Notes: generated by a model from the sequence alone, not told the origin. A DNA stretch of 57,661 nt from Betaproteobacteria bacterium (GCA_004298325.1 SCUF01000187.1:1-57661); one strand, 5' to 3'; positions 42,569-51,187 are shown, counted from the stretch's first letter. Made by a program: numbers and translations.

Positions 42569-43045
42569 ATGTTCCGGATCGTCAGTCTCGTCGCCGCGCT
42601 CTCCGTGTTCTGGATCCTGATGTCCGGGTTCTTCACGCCGTTTCTGCTCGCCGCGGGGCTCGGCTCGGCGCTGTGCGTGGCCTGGCTCGCGCACCGCATG
42701 GACGTGATCGACCGCGAAGGTCATCCCTTCCATCTCACCTGGTCGGCGGTGAGCTACTGGCCGTGGTTGATCCGCGAGATCCTGAAATCGGCGCTCGATG
42801 TGGCGCGCATCGTTCTCGACCCCAGGCTGCCGGTGAGCCCCACGGTGGTGCGCTTCAGCCCGCGGCAGAAGACCACGGTCGGGTTGGTGACCCACGCCAA
42901 TTCCATCACCCTCACGCCCGGCACGCTCTCGATCGAGGTCGGCCATGATCATTTCACGGTACACGCGCTGACGCGCGAGGCTGCGGCCGCGGTCGCATCC
43001 AGCGAGATGGACCGGCGCGTCGAGCGCTTCGAGGGCAGCGCCTGA
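42569..43045 (+). CDS. mnhE: Na+/H+ antiporter subunit E (MnhE/MrpE)
   Basis: The 158-residue membrane protein is the first of a ten-gene operon. It has two or three N-terminal helices (FRIVSLVAALSVFWILMSGF) and the soluble tail typical of MnhE: YWPWLIREILKSALDVARIV, LDPRLPVSPTVVRF, VTHANSITLTPGTLSIEV, DHFTVHAL. MnhE is a scaffold subunit of multisubunit Mrp antiporters. The next gene starts inside its stop (TGATG). The usual subunit A/B/C/D order is changed here, with E-F-G first. Confidence 0.93.
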   Translation: MFRIVSLVAALSVFWILMSGFFTPFLLAAGLGSALCVAWLAHRMDVIDREGHPFHLTWSAVSYWPWLIREILKSALDVARIVLDPRLPVSPTVVRFSPRQKTTVGLVTHANSITLTPGTLSIEVGHDHFTVHALTREAAAAVASSEMDRRVERFEGSA

Positions 43046-43326
43046 TGTTCGCGCTCGCTGCGATCGCGCTGCTCGTGGCGCTCGGCCTCGCGCTGGCGCG
43101 CGCGATCGGCGGGCCGACGGTGTTCGATCGCGCGCTGGCGGCCAACTCGATCGGCACGCTCGCCCTGCTGATGCTCGCGGTGTTCGGTTTTCTCACGGCG
43201 CGGCCCGAATTCCTCGATCTCGCGATCCTCTACGGCCTGCTCAACGTCATCGGCACCATCGCCGTGCTGAAGTTCTTCCGCTACGGCGACCTCGGCAATC
43301 CGGGCGAGGAAGAGGCGGGCCGATGA
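43045..43326 (+). CDS. mnhF: Na+/H+ antiporter subunit F (MnhF/MrpF)
   Basis: The 93-residue protein has three membrane helices. It contains GLALARAIGGPTVFDRALAA with the conserved Asp-Arg pair, followed by NSIGTLALLMLAVFGFLTAR and LYGLLNVIGTIAVLKFFRYG, all typical of MnhF. It overlaps mnhE by one base and mnhG by four (ATGA), so translation is coupled. Like E and G it is a small accessory subunit of the Mrp complex. Confidence 0.92.
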   Translation: MFALAAIALLVALGLALARAIGGPTVFDRALAANSIGTLALLMLAVFGFLTARPEFLDLAILYGLLNVIGTIAVLKFFRYGDLGNPGEEEAGR

Positions 43327-43649
43327 GCCTGGCGCTCGAGGTCCTTTCCTGGGCGCTGATCGTCGCCGGCGGTGCGTTCTGCGTCATCGGCGGCATCGGC
43401 CTGCTGCGCCTCAAGGGGTTCTACACGCGCACGCATGCGGCGAGCGTGATCGATTCCGCCGGCGCCGGCCTGCTGCTCGCCGGCCTGATGTTGCAGGCCG
43501 GCTGGACCCTGACCTGCGTCAAGCTGGCGGTGATCGGTGTGCTGATCTTCTTCGCCTCGCCGACCGCCACCCACGCGCTGGCCAACGCGGCGCTGGTGCG
43601 CGGGCTGCGGCCCGATGCCGATCCGGAGGGCGAGCCATCGAAGCGCTGA
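43323..43649 (+). CDS. mnhG: Na+/H+ antiporter subunit G (MnhG/MrpG)
   Basis: The 108-residue protein has three helices. It has the MnhG pattern VAGGAFCVIGGIGLLRLKGF, YTRTHAASVIDSAGAGLLLA and LAVIGVLIFFASPTATHALA. The ATG overlaps the mnhF stop. GGAGG near its 3' end (43625-43629) serves the next gene. Confidence 0.92.
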   Translation: MSLALEVLSWALIVAGGAFCVIGGIGLLRLKGFYTRTHAASVIDSAGAGLLLAGLMLQAGWTLTCVKLAVIGVLIFFASPTATHALANAALVRGLRPDADPEGEPSKR

Positions 43650-43657
43650 TCGTCCAG

Positions 43658-44176
43658 GTGCTGCTCACCATGATGGTCGTGACGGTGCTCGCCATCGTCC
43701 TGCAGCGCAACCTGTTCTCCGTCGTCGTGCTGGCGGGCATCTACAGTTTTCTGATGGCCACGGTGCTGCTCGCGCTGGACGCGGTCGACGTCGCGATGAC
43801 CGAAGCTTCGGTCGGCGCCGGCATCTCGACCGTGCTGCTGCTCGGGGCGCTCTACCTTTGCGGGGGCGAGGAGGCGAAGCCGCTGCACCGGCCCTGGCTG
43901 CCGCTGGGCGTCGCGCTGTTGATCGTCGCCGCGCTCGTCTACGGCACCTTCGGGTTGCCCGAATTCTCCGATCCGCTGGCGCCGTTCCACACGCATGTCG
44001 TGCCACGCTATCTCGAGCAGGCCTTGAAGGAAACCGGCGTGCCGAACGTGGTGACGGCCGTTCTTGCGAGCTACCGCGGTTACGACACGCTGGGGGAAAC
44101 GGTGGTGGTGTTCACCGCGGGCATCGGCGTCATCGCGCTATTGCGCCGCACACGGCGCCGCGAGGAGGACCGATGA
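43658..44176 (+). CDS. DUF4040/MbhD-MbhE-like antiporter subunit (C-terminal MnhA equivalent)
   Basis: The roughly 172-residue membrane protein corresponds to the MbhD plus MbhE segments that in ordinary Mrp are the C-terminus of MnhA. It shows VVVLAGIYSFLMATVLLALD, AVDVAMTEASVGAGISTVLL (MbhD-like) and, after two more helices, VTAVLASYRGYDTLGETVVV (MbhE-like). From GTG 43658 it begins LLTMMVVTV. The reading frame continues upstream as IEALIVQ to an ATC at 43637, which stands 7 bases after GGAGG, so translation may start at that ATC. Its stop overlaps the next start (ATGA). It connects the antiporter modules to the small subunits. Confidence 0.85.
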   Translation: MLLTMMVVTVLAIVLQRNLFSVVVLAGIYSFLMATVLLALDAVDVAMTEASVGAGISTVLLLGALYLCGGEEAKPLHRPWLPLGVALLIVAALVYGTFGLPEFSDPLAPFHTHVVPRYLEQALKETGVPNVVTAVLASYRGYDTLGETVVVFTAGIGVIALLRRTRRREEDR

Positions 44177-44604
44177 GACGCCAGATGGTGCTGCGCGTGG
44201 TGGGCAAGCTGTTCATCCCCTACATGCTGCTGTTCGCCCTGTACGTCCAGTTCCACGGCGACTTCGGTCCGGGCGGCGGTTTCCAGGCCGGCGTGATCGC
44301 TGCCGCGGCGATCATCTTCTACGCCCTCATCTTCGGCCTGCCCGCGGCGCGGCGGCTTGCGCCCGACGCGGTGGTCGAGGCGATGGTGGCGCTCGGCGTG
44401 CTGCTCTACGCCGGCGTCGGCGTCGCCGGCATGGTGCTGGGCGGCAACTATCTCGATTACTTCGTGCTCGACCGCGACCCCGTTGCCGGCCAGCACCGCG
44501 GCATCTTCTGGGTCGAGGCCGGCGTCGGCACGACCGTCACCGGCGTGATGCTGAAGATCTTCTACATGTTCGCCGGCCGCGGCCGCGGCCTGGAAGAACG
44601 CTGA
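44173..44604 (+). CDS. mnhB: Na+/H+ antiporter subunit B (MnhB/MrpB)
   Basis: The 143-residue protein has four membrane helices. It has the MnhB signature LFIPYMLLFALYVQFHGDFG with PGGGFQAGVIAAAAIIFYAL, and the C-terminal WVEAGVGTTVTGVMLKIFYM. The HGDFGPGGGFQAG motif is nearly universal in MnhB. ATGA overlap with the gene before it. A gap of 18 bases separates it from mnhC. Confidence 0.93.
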   Translation: MRRQMVLRVVGKLFIPYMLLFALYVQFHGDFGPGGGFQAGVIAAAAIIFYALIFGLPAARRLAPDAVVEAMVALGVLLYAGVGVAGMVLGGNYLDYFVLDRDPVAGQHRGIFWVEAGVGTTVTGVMLKIFYMFAGRGRGLEER

Positions 44605-44622
44605 GCGGATTCTGCAGCGCGC

Positions 44623-44988
44623 ATGAGCGTTCTCGGTCACTACAGCTACTGGATCACCGTGATCCTGATGGTCGCCGGACTGTACATCGTGATCGCGCGC
44701 GGCAACCTGATCAAGAAACTGATCGGGCTTTCGATCTTCCAGACGTCGGTCTACCTGCTCTACATCGCGCCCGGCAAGCTGATCGGCGGCACGGCGCCGA
44801 TCGTCGCCGACGGCTTCAAGCTCTACTCGAACCCGCTGCCGCACGTGCTGATCCTCACCGCCATCGTGGTCGGGGTTGCGACGCTGGCGCTCGGCCTCGC
44901 GATCGTGGTGCGTATCCGCGAGGCGTACGGCGCCATCGAAGAGGACGAGATTCTCGCCGCCGACCGCGACCGCGGGGCCGGCGCGTGA
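44623..44988 (+). CDS. mnhC: Na+/H+ antiporter subunit C (MnhC/MrpC, NuoK-like)
   Basis: The 121-residue, three-helix protein is homologous to NuoK. The stretch VAGLYIVIARGNLIKKLIGL with SIFQTSVYLLYIAPGK and the third helix LPHVLILTAIVVGVATLALG are typical of MnhC, which carries a conserved acidic/amide position in helix 2. Its stop overlaps the next start as GTGA. Confidence 0.93.
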   Translation: MSVLGHYSYWITVILMVAGLYIVIARGNLIKKLIGLSIFQTSVYLLYIAPGKLIGGTAPIVADGFKLYSNPLPHVLILTAIVVGVATLALGLAIVVRIREAYGAIEEDEILAADRDRGAGA

Positions 44989-46466
44989 CGCTCGCGCACC
45001 TGCCCGCGCTGGAAGTGGTCGTGCCCCTGCTGGCGGCGCCGCTGGCCGTGCTGCTGCGCCGCTCGTCCCTGGCCTGGGCGATCGCGACCGCGGCCTGCGC
45101 CTTCAGTTTTGCCGTGGCGCTGCTGCTCGCCTCCGAGGTCTCGGCGCACGGGCCGATTTCCTACCATCTCGGCAGCTGGCCTCCGCCCTGGGGCATCGAA
45201 TACCGGGTCGACGCGCTGTCGGCGTTCGTGCTGGTGCTGGTCTCGGGCATCGGCACGCTGACGGCGCTTTACGCCTGGCGCAGCATCGCCGCCGAGTTGC
45301 CGCGCGACCAGATCTATCTCTATTACGCTCTGCACTGCCTGTGCGTCGCCGGCCTGCTCGGCATGACGATCACGGGCGACGCCTTCAACCTGTTCGTGTT
45401 CATGGAGATCGCCTCGCTCTCGAGCTACGTGCTGATCGCGCTTGGCCGCGACCGCCGCGCACTGGTAGCGGCCTACCAGTACCTGATCCTCGGCACCATC
45501 GGCGCGACCTTCTACGTCATCGGCGTGGGGCTGCTTTACCTCTCGACCGGCACGCTCAACATGGACGACCTCGCCGCGCGCCTGCCGCAGGCGGCGAGCC
45601 CGCGCGCGGTACTTGCGGCGCTCGCCTTCATCACCGTCGGCGTGTCGCTCAAGCTGGCGCTGTTCCCGCTGCACCTGTGGCTGCCGAACGCCTATGCCTA
45701 CGCGCCCTCGGCGGTGACCGCATTCCTCGCCGCGACCGCGACCAAAGTGTCGGTCTACGTGCTGTTGCGTTTCTACTTCGGCATTTTCGGTCTCGAGCTG
45801 GTCGCCGAATCGCTGCCGATGCGCGAGATCCTGCTGGTGCTGTCGCTGGTCGCGATTGTGACCGCATCGCTGGTGGCGCTGTGGCAGGCGGACCTGAAGC
45901 GCCTGTTTGCCTACTCGAGCGTGGCGCAGATCGGCTACATCACGCTCGGCATCAGCATGGCTTCGCGGGACGGCCTCACCGCGGCCGTCGTGCACCTGTT
46001 CAACCACGGCGTCACCAAAGGCGCGCTGTTTCTCCTGGTCGGCGGCATCGCGCTGCGCGCCGGCAGCGCCGGCCTGGAATGCGCGCGCGGCCTCGGGCGC
46101 ACCATGCCGCTCACATCCCTCGGCATCGTCATCGCCGGGCTGTCGCTGATCGGAGTGCCGGGGACGGCCGGTTTCGTGAGCAAGTGGTACCTCGTGCTGG
46201 GCGCGATCGAGGCAGGCCGCTGGTGGCTGGTCGCCTTCGTGGTCGCGACCTCGCTGATCGCGGTGGCCTACGTCTGGCGTTTCGTCGAGGCCGCCTACCT
46301 GTCCGCGCCCGGCGGTCGCACGCCGGAGCCGGGCGAGACCCCGGCGACGATGCTGGTGCCGGCCTGGATCCTGGTGGCGGCCTGCGTCGGCTTCGGGCTG
46401 CAGACGTCGTGGACCGTAGGCGGGGCGCAGCGCGCTGCGGCGCTGCTGCTCGGAGGCGCGCCATGA
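44985..46466 (+). CDS. mnhD: MnhD/NuoN-type antiporter subunit, first copy
   Basis: The 493-residue protein, GTG start at 44985, has about 14 helices. It has the proton-channel residues of this superfamily: Glu in FNLFVFMEIASLSSYVL (TM5) and Lys in AFITVGVSLKLALFPLHLWL (TM7), followed by PNAYAYAPSAVTAFLAATAT. KRLFAYSSVAQIGYITLGIS and LIGVPGTAGFVSKWYLVLGA are standard. It belongs to the MnhD/NuoN branch and would be an H+ (or Na+) translocating unit. ATGA overlap with the next gene. Confidence 0.92.
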   Translation: MTLAHLPALEVVVPLLAAPLAVLLRRSSLAWAIATAACAFSFAVALLLASEVSAHGPISYHLGSWPPPWGIEYRVDALSAFVLVLVSGIGTLTALYAWRSIAAELPRDQIYLYYALHCLCVAGLLGMTITGDAFNLFVFMEIASLSSYVLIALGRDRRALVAAYQYLILGTIGATFYVIGVGLLYLSTGTLNMDDLAARLPQAASPRAVLAALAFITVGVSLKLALFPLHLWLPNAYAYAPSAVTAFLAATATKVSVYVLLRFYFGIFGLELVAESLPMREILLVLSLVAIVTASLVALWQADLKRLFAYSSVAQIGYITLGISMASRDGLTAAVVHLFNHGVTKGALFLLVGGIALRAGSAGLECARGLGRTMPLTSLGIVIAGLSLIGVPGTAGFVSKWYLVLGAIEAGRWWLVAFVVATSLIAVAYVWRFVEAAYLSAPGGRTPEPGETPATMLVPAWILVAACVGFGLQTSWTVGGAQRAAALLLGGAP

Positions 46467-47929
46467 ACGGCGCGCAACTCATCGCCGCGGCGCTGCTCGT
46501 GCCAGCGGCCGGCGCCGCCGGGATCGCGCTCGCCGGACGCCGGCCGAACCTGCGCGAGAGCGCGACGCTCGCCACCGCGGCGACGCTGCTCGTCTGCGTG
46601 CTCGGGTTGCTGCCACTGGTGCTCGCCGGCGAGCGGCCGCAGCTGGTGCTGCTCGAGATGCTGCCCGGCATCACGCTCGGCTTTCGCCTCGAGCCGCTCG
46701 GCATGCTCTTTGCGCTGGTCGCTTCCAGCCTGTGGATCGTCAACTCGGTCTATTCGATCGGCTACATGCGCGGCAACAACGAGCCGCAGCAGACGCGCTT
46801 CTACGTCTGCTTCGCGCTCGCGCTTGCCGCCACCATGGGCATCGCGTTCTCGGCGAACCTGCTGACCCTGTACCTGTTCTACGAGCTGCTGACGCTGGTC
46901 ACCTGGCCGCTGGTGACGCATCACGGCGACGGCGAAGCGCGCGCCGGGGGGCGCACCTATCTCGGATTCCTGCTCGGCACTTCGATCGTGCTGCTGCTGC
47001 CGGCGATCATCGTCACCTGGGCGTTCGCCGGGACGCTGGATTTCGCTCCCGGTGGCATCCTGCGCGGCGCCGGTCTGTCGAACGCTGCGCTCGGCGGCCT
47101 GCTCGCGCTCTACATGTTCGGCATCGGCAAGGCGGCGCTGATGCCGTTCCATCGCTGGCTGCCGGCGGCGATGGTGGCGCCGACACCGGTCTCGGCGCTG
47201 CTGCACGCGGTGGCGGTGGTGAAGGCGGGCGTGTTCACGGTACTCAAGGTCATCGTGTACGTGTTCGGCGTCGAGACGCTGGCCGAGGTGCGCGCGGCCG
47301 ACTGGCTGCCCACGGTTGCGGGATTCACGATCATCGCGGCCTCCGTTGTCGCGCTGCGCTCGGACAATCTGAAGCGGCGACTGGCCTATTCGACCGTCAG
47401 CCAGCTGTCCTACGTGGTGCTCGCCGCGTCGCTGCTGGCGCCGCTGTCGGTCGCGGCCGCCGCGCTGCATATCGCGACGCACGCGGTCGGCAAGATCACG
47501 CTGTTTTTCGCCGCCGGAGCGATCTACACGGCGTCGCACAAGACCGAGGTCAGTCAGCTCGACGGCATCGGCCGGCGCATGCCCTGGACCATGGGCGCAT
47601 TCGCGATCGGCGCGCTTTCGCTCATCGGCATACCGCCGACGGCAGGATTTCTCAGCAAGTGGATGATCTTTCAGGGTGCCGCCGCCGCTGGGCATCATGC
47701 CGCGCTCGCTGTGCTGGCGCTGAGCACGCTGCTCAATGCGGCCTATTTCCTGCCGATCGTGCACGCGGCATTTCTGCGCGAGCCGCGTGCGGGCGGTGGC
47801 GTGCACGGCGAGGCGCCGAAGCCGATGCTGGCGGCACTCGTGCTGACCGCCCTGGCGACGCTTGCGCTGCCGTTCGTTGCTGCGGTGCCGCTTGCGCTGG
47901 CGCGCGCCGCCGCCGGCATCGGAACCTGA
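46463..47929 (+). CDS. MnhD/NuoM-type antiporter subunit, second copy
   Basis: The 488-residue protein has about 14 helices. Conserved elements are SSLWIVNSVYSIGYMRGNNE, LTLYLFYELLTLVTWPLVTH (TM5 Glu), LYMFGIGKAALMPFHRWLPA (TM7 Lys), APTPVSALLHAVAVVKAGVF with a second Lys, KRRLAYSTVSQLSYVVLAAS and LIGIPPTAGFLSKWMIFQGA. It looks closer to NuoM/NuoL and MnhA N-terminal domains than its two neighbours. It lacks the long MnhA C-terminal part, which is encoded separately at 43658. A gap of 13 bases separates it from the small gene at 47943. Confidence 0.9.
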   Translation: MNGAQLIAAALLVPAAGAAGIALAGRRPNLRESATLATAATLLVCVLGLLPLVLAGERPQLVLLEMLPGITLGFRLEPLGMLFALVASSLWIVNSVYSIGYMRGNNEPQQTRFYVCFALALAATMGIAFSANLLTLYLFYELLTLVTWPLVTHHGDGEARAGGRTYLGFLLGTSIVLLLPAIIVTWAFAGTLDFAPGGILRGAGLSNAALGGLLALYMFGIGKAALMPFHRWLPAAMVAPTPVSALLHAVAVVKAGVFTVLKVIVYVFGVETLAEVRAADWLPTVAGFTIIAASVVALRSDNLKRRLAYSTVSQLSYVVLAASLLAPLSVAAAALHIATHAVGKITLFFAAGAIYTASHKTEVSQLDGIGRRMPWTMGAFAIGALSLIGIPPTAGFLSKWMIFQGAAAAGHHAALAVLALSTLLNAAYFLPIVHAAFLREPRAGGGVHGEAPKPMLAALVLTALATLALPFVAAVPLALARAAAGIGT

Positions 47930-47942
47930 CGGGACACAGAGG

Positions 47943-48191
47943 ATGCAAGACGGGAAACCATCGTGGCTCGATCAGCCGGCAAACGTGAGCCGGCTATATC
48001 GCGGATTGTGGGTGCTTGGCGCGCTGCTGGTGCTCGCCGATCTCGTCGTGCACCGGCATGCCGAGGCCGGTTTCGACGGCTGGTTTGCCTTCTACGGCGG
48101 GTACGGGTTCGTCGCCTGCGTCGCCCTGGTGCTCGCGGCCAAGCTGCTGCGGCGCGCCGTGATGCGCTCGGAGCAATACTATGATCGCTGA
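47943..48191 (+). CDS. Small two-helix membrane protein in the Mrp operon
   Basis: The 82-residue protein starts at ATG 47943 (AGAGG upstream). A short polar N-terminus (MQDGKPSWLDQPANVSR) precedes two hydrophobic segments (GLWVLGALLVLADLVVH and YGFVACVALVLAAKLLR), then a charged tail RRAVMRSEQYYDR. It overlaps the next antiporter gene by 11 bases. I do not recognise a named family, although similar small proteins occur next to the last MnhD-type gene in some proteobacterial Mrp-like operons. A structural or assembly subunit is the likeliest role (inference). Confidence 0.75.
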   Translation: MQDGKPSWLDQPANVSRLYRGLWVLGALLVLADLVVHRHAEAGFDGWFAFYGGYGFVACVALVLAAKLLRRAVMRSEQYYDR

Positions 48192-49872
48192 GCTCCCGGC
48201 GGGACTGATCCTGATCGCCGCCGGGCTGGCGCTGCCGTTGCTGCCGCGCGCGGCGCGCGCGCCGCTGGCGCTCGCTGCGCCGGCGCTGGCTTTCGCGCAA
48301 CTGCTCGGGATGGCTCCGGGATACCGGCTCGAGGCGGAGGCGTTCGGCTTCGTGCTGACGCTGGTCCGCGCGGACCGCCTGAGCCTCGTTTTCGGCTACA
48401 TTTTCACGATTGCGGCGCTGCTCAACGCAATCTTCGCCTGGCAGGTCCGCGACGGCCCCGAGCAGCCCGCAGCGCTGGTCTACGCCGGCAGCGCGCTCGC
48501 CGCCGTTTTCGCCGGCGACCTGCTGACGCTGTTCGTGTTCTGGGAGTTGTCTGCGGTAGCCTCAGCGCTCGTGATCTGGGCGCGCGGGACGCAACGCGCT
48601 TACCGCGCCGGCATGCGCTACATGGCGATCCAGCTCGGTTCCGGCATGCTGCTGGCGGCCGGTGCCGCCTTGCGCTACGCCGAAACCGGCTCCCTCGCGT
48701 TTGATTTCATCGGACTCGCCTCGCCGGGCGGCGTGCTGATCCTTGCCGCGTGCGGCGTCAAGTGCGCGTTTCCGCTGCTGCACAACTGGCTGCAGGACGC
48801 CTATCCGGAGGCGAGTGCGACGGGCACCGTGGTGCTGTCGGCGTTCACGACCAAGCTCGGCATCTACGCGCTGGCGCGCGGGTTCCCGGGCACCGAGGCG
48901 CTGATCTGGATCGGCACCGCGATGACTGCGTTCCCGATCTTCTACGCGGTGATCGAGAACGACCTGCGCCGGGTGCTCGCCTACAGTGTCAACAACCAGC
49001 TCGGTTTCATGGTGGTCGGAATCGGCCTCGGCACGGATCTCGGGCTGAATGGCGCCATCGCGCACGCCTTTGCAGACATTCTGTTCAAGGCGCTGCTGTT
49101 CATGTCGATGGGTGCGGTGCTGCTGCGCGCCGGGAGCGTGAACGGCACCGACCTGGGCGGCCTTCACAAGTCGATGCCGCTGACCACGGGCTTTTGCATC
49201 GTCGGCGCGGCATCGATTTCCGCGTTCCCGCTGTTCAGCGGCTTCGTCACGAAGTCGATGATCATAGTTTCGGCGGCGCAGCAGGGGCACGAAGGCGTGT
49301 GGCTCGTCCTGTTGTTCGCGTCCGCGGGTGTCTTTCACCATGCCGGAATCAAGATTCCGTTCTTCGCGTTCTTCGCGCACGACTCCGGAATCCGCTGCCA
49401 GGAAGCGCCAGCCCACATGCTGGTGGCGATGGCGCTCGCAGCGGCGCTGTGCATAGGCATCGGCATTTTTCCGGAGGCGCTTTACGCCATTCTGCCGCGA
49501 CCGGTTGAGTACGTGCCCTATACCGCATCGCACGTGCTTTCCCAATTGCAGCTGCTCGTGTTTTCGGCGCTCGCCTTTTCGTGGCTGATGCGCAGCGGCA
49601 TCTATCCGTCCGAAATGCGTTCGGTGAATCTCGATTTCGACTGGCTCTACCGGGGACCCGGCAAGCGCCTGGCGTTGGGCGCGCTCGACGCGCTGGCCAT
49701 GCTCCGCCGTACACTGGATCAAGCGGCGCATCGCGCCGGGGGGGGAATCGGCAACTGGGTGCGGCTGCACCACGCCGCGCAGGGCGTACTCGCGCGCACC
49801 TGGAGCACCGGCGGCATGGCGCTCTGGGTGGCCCTGATGCTGGGCGCGTACCTGCTCGTGTACTACTTGTGA
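48181..49872 (+). CDS. MnhD/NuoL-N-type antiporter subunit, third copy (long)
   Basis: The 563-residue protein keeps the superfamily's key residues: Glu in LLTLFVFWELSAVASALVIW, Lys in ILAACGVKCAFPLLHNWLQD, and KLGIYALARGF. RRVLAYSVNNQLGFMVVGIG and SAFPLFSGFVTKSMIIVSAA follow. Beyond about residue 465 an extra C-terminal stretch (SEMRSVNLDFDWLYRGPGKR ... amphipathic region ... helix GGMALWVALMLGAYLLVYYL) recalls the lateral helix/anchor of NuoL. It is the last gene of the operon. Three separate antiporter-type subunits in one Mrp-like cluster is more than the two (A and D) of classical Mrp. Confidence 0.9.
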   Translation: MIAELPAGLILIAAGLALPLLPRAARAPLALAAPALAFAQLLGMAPGYRLEAEAFGFVLTLVRADRLSLVFGYIFTIAALLNAIFAWQVRDGPEQPAALVYAGSALAAVFAGDLLTLFVFWELSAVASALVIWARGTQRAYRAGMRYMAIQLGSGMLLAAGAALRYAETGSLAFDFIGLASPGGVLILAACGVKCAFPLLHNWLQDAYPEASATGTVVLSAFTTKLGIYALARGFPGTEALIWIGTAMTAFPIFYAVIENDLRRVLAYSVNNQLGFMVVGIGLGTDLGLNGAIAHAFADILFKALLFMSMGAVLLRAGSVNGTDLGGLHKSMPLTTGFCIVGAASISAFPLFSGFVTKSMIIVSAAQQGHEGVWLVLLFASAGVFHHAGIKIPFFAFFAHDSGIRCQEAPAHMLVAMALAAALCIGIGIFPEALYAILPRPVEYVPYTASHVLSQLQLLVFSALAFSWLMRSGIYPSEMRSVNLDFDWLYRGPGKRLALGALDALAMLRRTLDQAAHRAGGGIGNWVRLHHAAQGVLARTWSTGGMALWVALMLGAYLLVYYL

Positions 49873-49984
49873 GTCCTGGCCAGGGGACCCAGGCCTGCCG
49901 CGGCGCGCGTGCCCGCGCCGTGCGTCGCGCAATCGCCTTGCCGGGCCTGATCGCGCAGGAGTATGATTCCGCGGCAATTCCGAA

Positions 49985-50000
49985 CGGGGCTGCAGCCCCG
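49985..50000. promoter_or_regulatory. 16-bp perfect palindrome in the dctP leader
   Basis: CGGGGCTGCAGCCCCG is self-complementary over all 16 bases. It lies 30-45 bases before the dctP start and about 15 bases before its strong AAGGAGG ribosome binding site. It may be an operator for a regulator of the TRAP/amidase operon. No adjacent regulator gene is present. Confidence 0.35.
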
Positions 50001-50029
50001 CACGTAACAATCCTTAAGGAGGCAAATCG

Positions 50030-51160
50030 ATGAGCAACGAACAAGTCAAGGCATCGCGCCGCAAGTTCCTCACGGGCGCAACGGCCGCGGCTGCGGGGAC
50101 GGCGGCGCTCGGTTTCCCGATGATCGCCAAGGCGCAGACTCCGATTGTCCTGAAAATGCAGGGTGCGTGGGGCGCCAAGGACATCTTCAACGAGATGGCC
50201 GAGGAGTACGTCAAGCGCGTCAACGAGATGGCGGGCGGGCGCCTGCGCATCGACTACCTCGTGGCGGGCGCGGTGGTGAAGCCCTTCGAGGTGATGGACG
50301 CGACCAGCAAGGGCGTGCTGGACGCCTGCCACAGCGTGACGGTGTACTGGTACGGCAAGTCGAAGGTGGCGTCGCTGTTCGGCACCGGGCCGATTAACGG
50401 CATGGACGCGCACCAGACGCTCGCCTGGATCTACCGCGGCGGCGGTTTGGCGCTCTACAACGAGCTGCTTCCCAAGATCGGCCTCGACGTGGTCGGCTTT
50501 TTCGCCATGCCGATGCCGACCCAGCCGCTCGGCTGGTTCAAGAAACCGATCACCAGCGCGGCGGGGCTCAAGGGCCTGAAATACCGCACCGTGGGTCTCG
50601 CGGCCGACCTGTTCCAGCTGATGGGCGCCAAGGTGACGCAGCTGCCGGGCGGCGAGATCATCCCGGCGCTGGAAAAGGGCGTGATCGACGCCTTCGAGTT
50701 CAACAACCCGACTTCCGACATGCGTTTCGGCTCCCAGGACGTGATCAAGAACTACATGATGGGCAGCTTCCACCAGGCGACAGAGTTCTTCGAGATCGCC
50801 TTCAACAAGAAGAAGTGGGCCACCATTCCGAAGGACCTACAGGCAATCCTTCAATACGCCGCCGAGGCTGCGAATTCGGCCAACTACTGGACGGGGATGG
50901 ACAACTACTCCAGGGACCTGCAGGATCTAATCACCAAGCACAAGGTCAATGTGATCCGCACGCCAAAGTCGATCTTTCAAGAGCAGCTCAAGGCCTGGGA
51001 TGTCCTCACCAAGAAGCTGTCGGACGAGGATCCGTTCTTCAAGAAGGTGGTCGAGTCGCAGCGCGCCTTCGGCAAGCGCGTGGCGTACTTCCACTTCCTG
51101 AACGACGCGGACTACAAGCTCGGTTACGAGCACATCTTCAAAACCAAGATCCCGACTTGA
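50030..51160 (+). CDS. dctP: TRAP transporter substrate-binding protein, DctP family
   Basis: The 376-residue periplasmic receptor has a twin-arginine signal (SRRKFLTGATAAAAGTAALG, cleavage near AKAQ, residue about 35), suggesting export in folded form. The body has the DctP fold: AEEYVKRVNEMAGGRLRIDY, GVLDACHSVTVYWYGKSKVA, GLKYRTVGLAADLFQLMGAK and PGGEIIPALEKGVIDAFEFN with NPTSDM. It resembles the mannitol/chloroaromatic/carboxylate branch of the family, so an organic carboxylate is a plausible ligand. The ribosome binding site is AAGGAGG. The permease genes follow after a hairpin at 51188-51220. Confidence 0.93.
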   Translation: MSNEQVKASRRKFLTGATAAAAGTAALGFPMIAKAQTPIVLKMQGAWGAKDIFNEMAEEYVKRVNEMAGGRLRIDYLVAGAVVKPFEVMDATSKGVLDACHSVTVYWYGKSKVASLFGTGPINGMDAHQTLAWIYRGGGLALYNELLPKIGLDVVGFFAMPMPTQPLGWFKKPITSAAGLKGLKYRTVGLAADLFQLMGAKVTQLPGGEIIPALEKGVIDAFEFNNPTSDMRFGSQDVIKNYMMGSFHQATEFFEIAFNKKKWATIPKDLQAILQYAAEAANSANYWTGMDNYSRDLQDLITKHKVNVIRTPKSIFQEQLKAWDVLTKKLSDEDPFFKKVVESQRAFGKRVAYFHFLNDADYKLGYEHIFKTKIPT

Positions 51161-51187
51161 GTCGGGCGCAAGCCTGTCGTGACGGCT

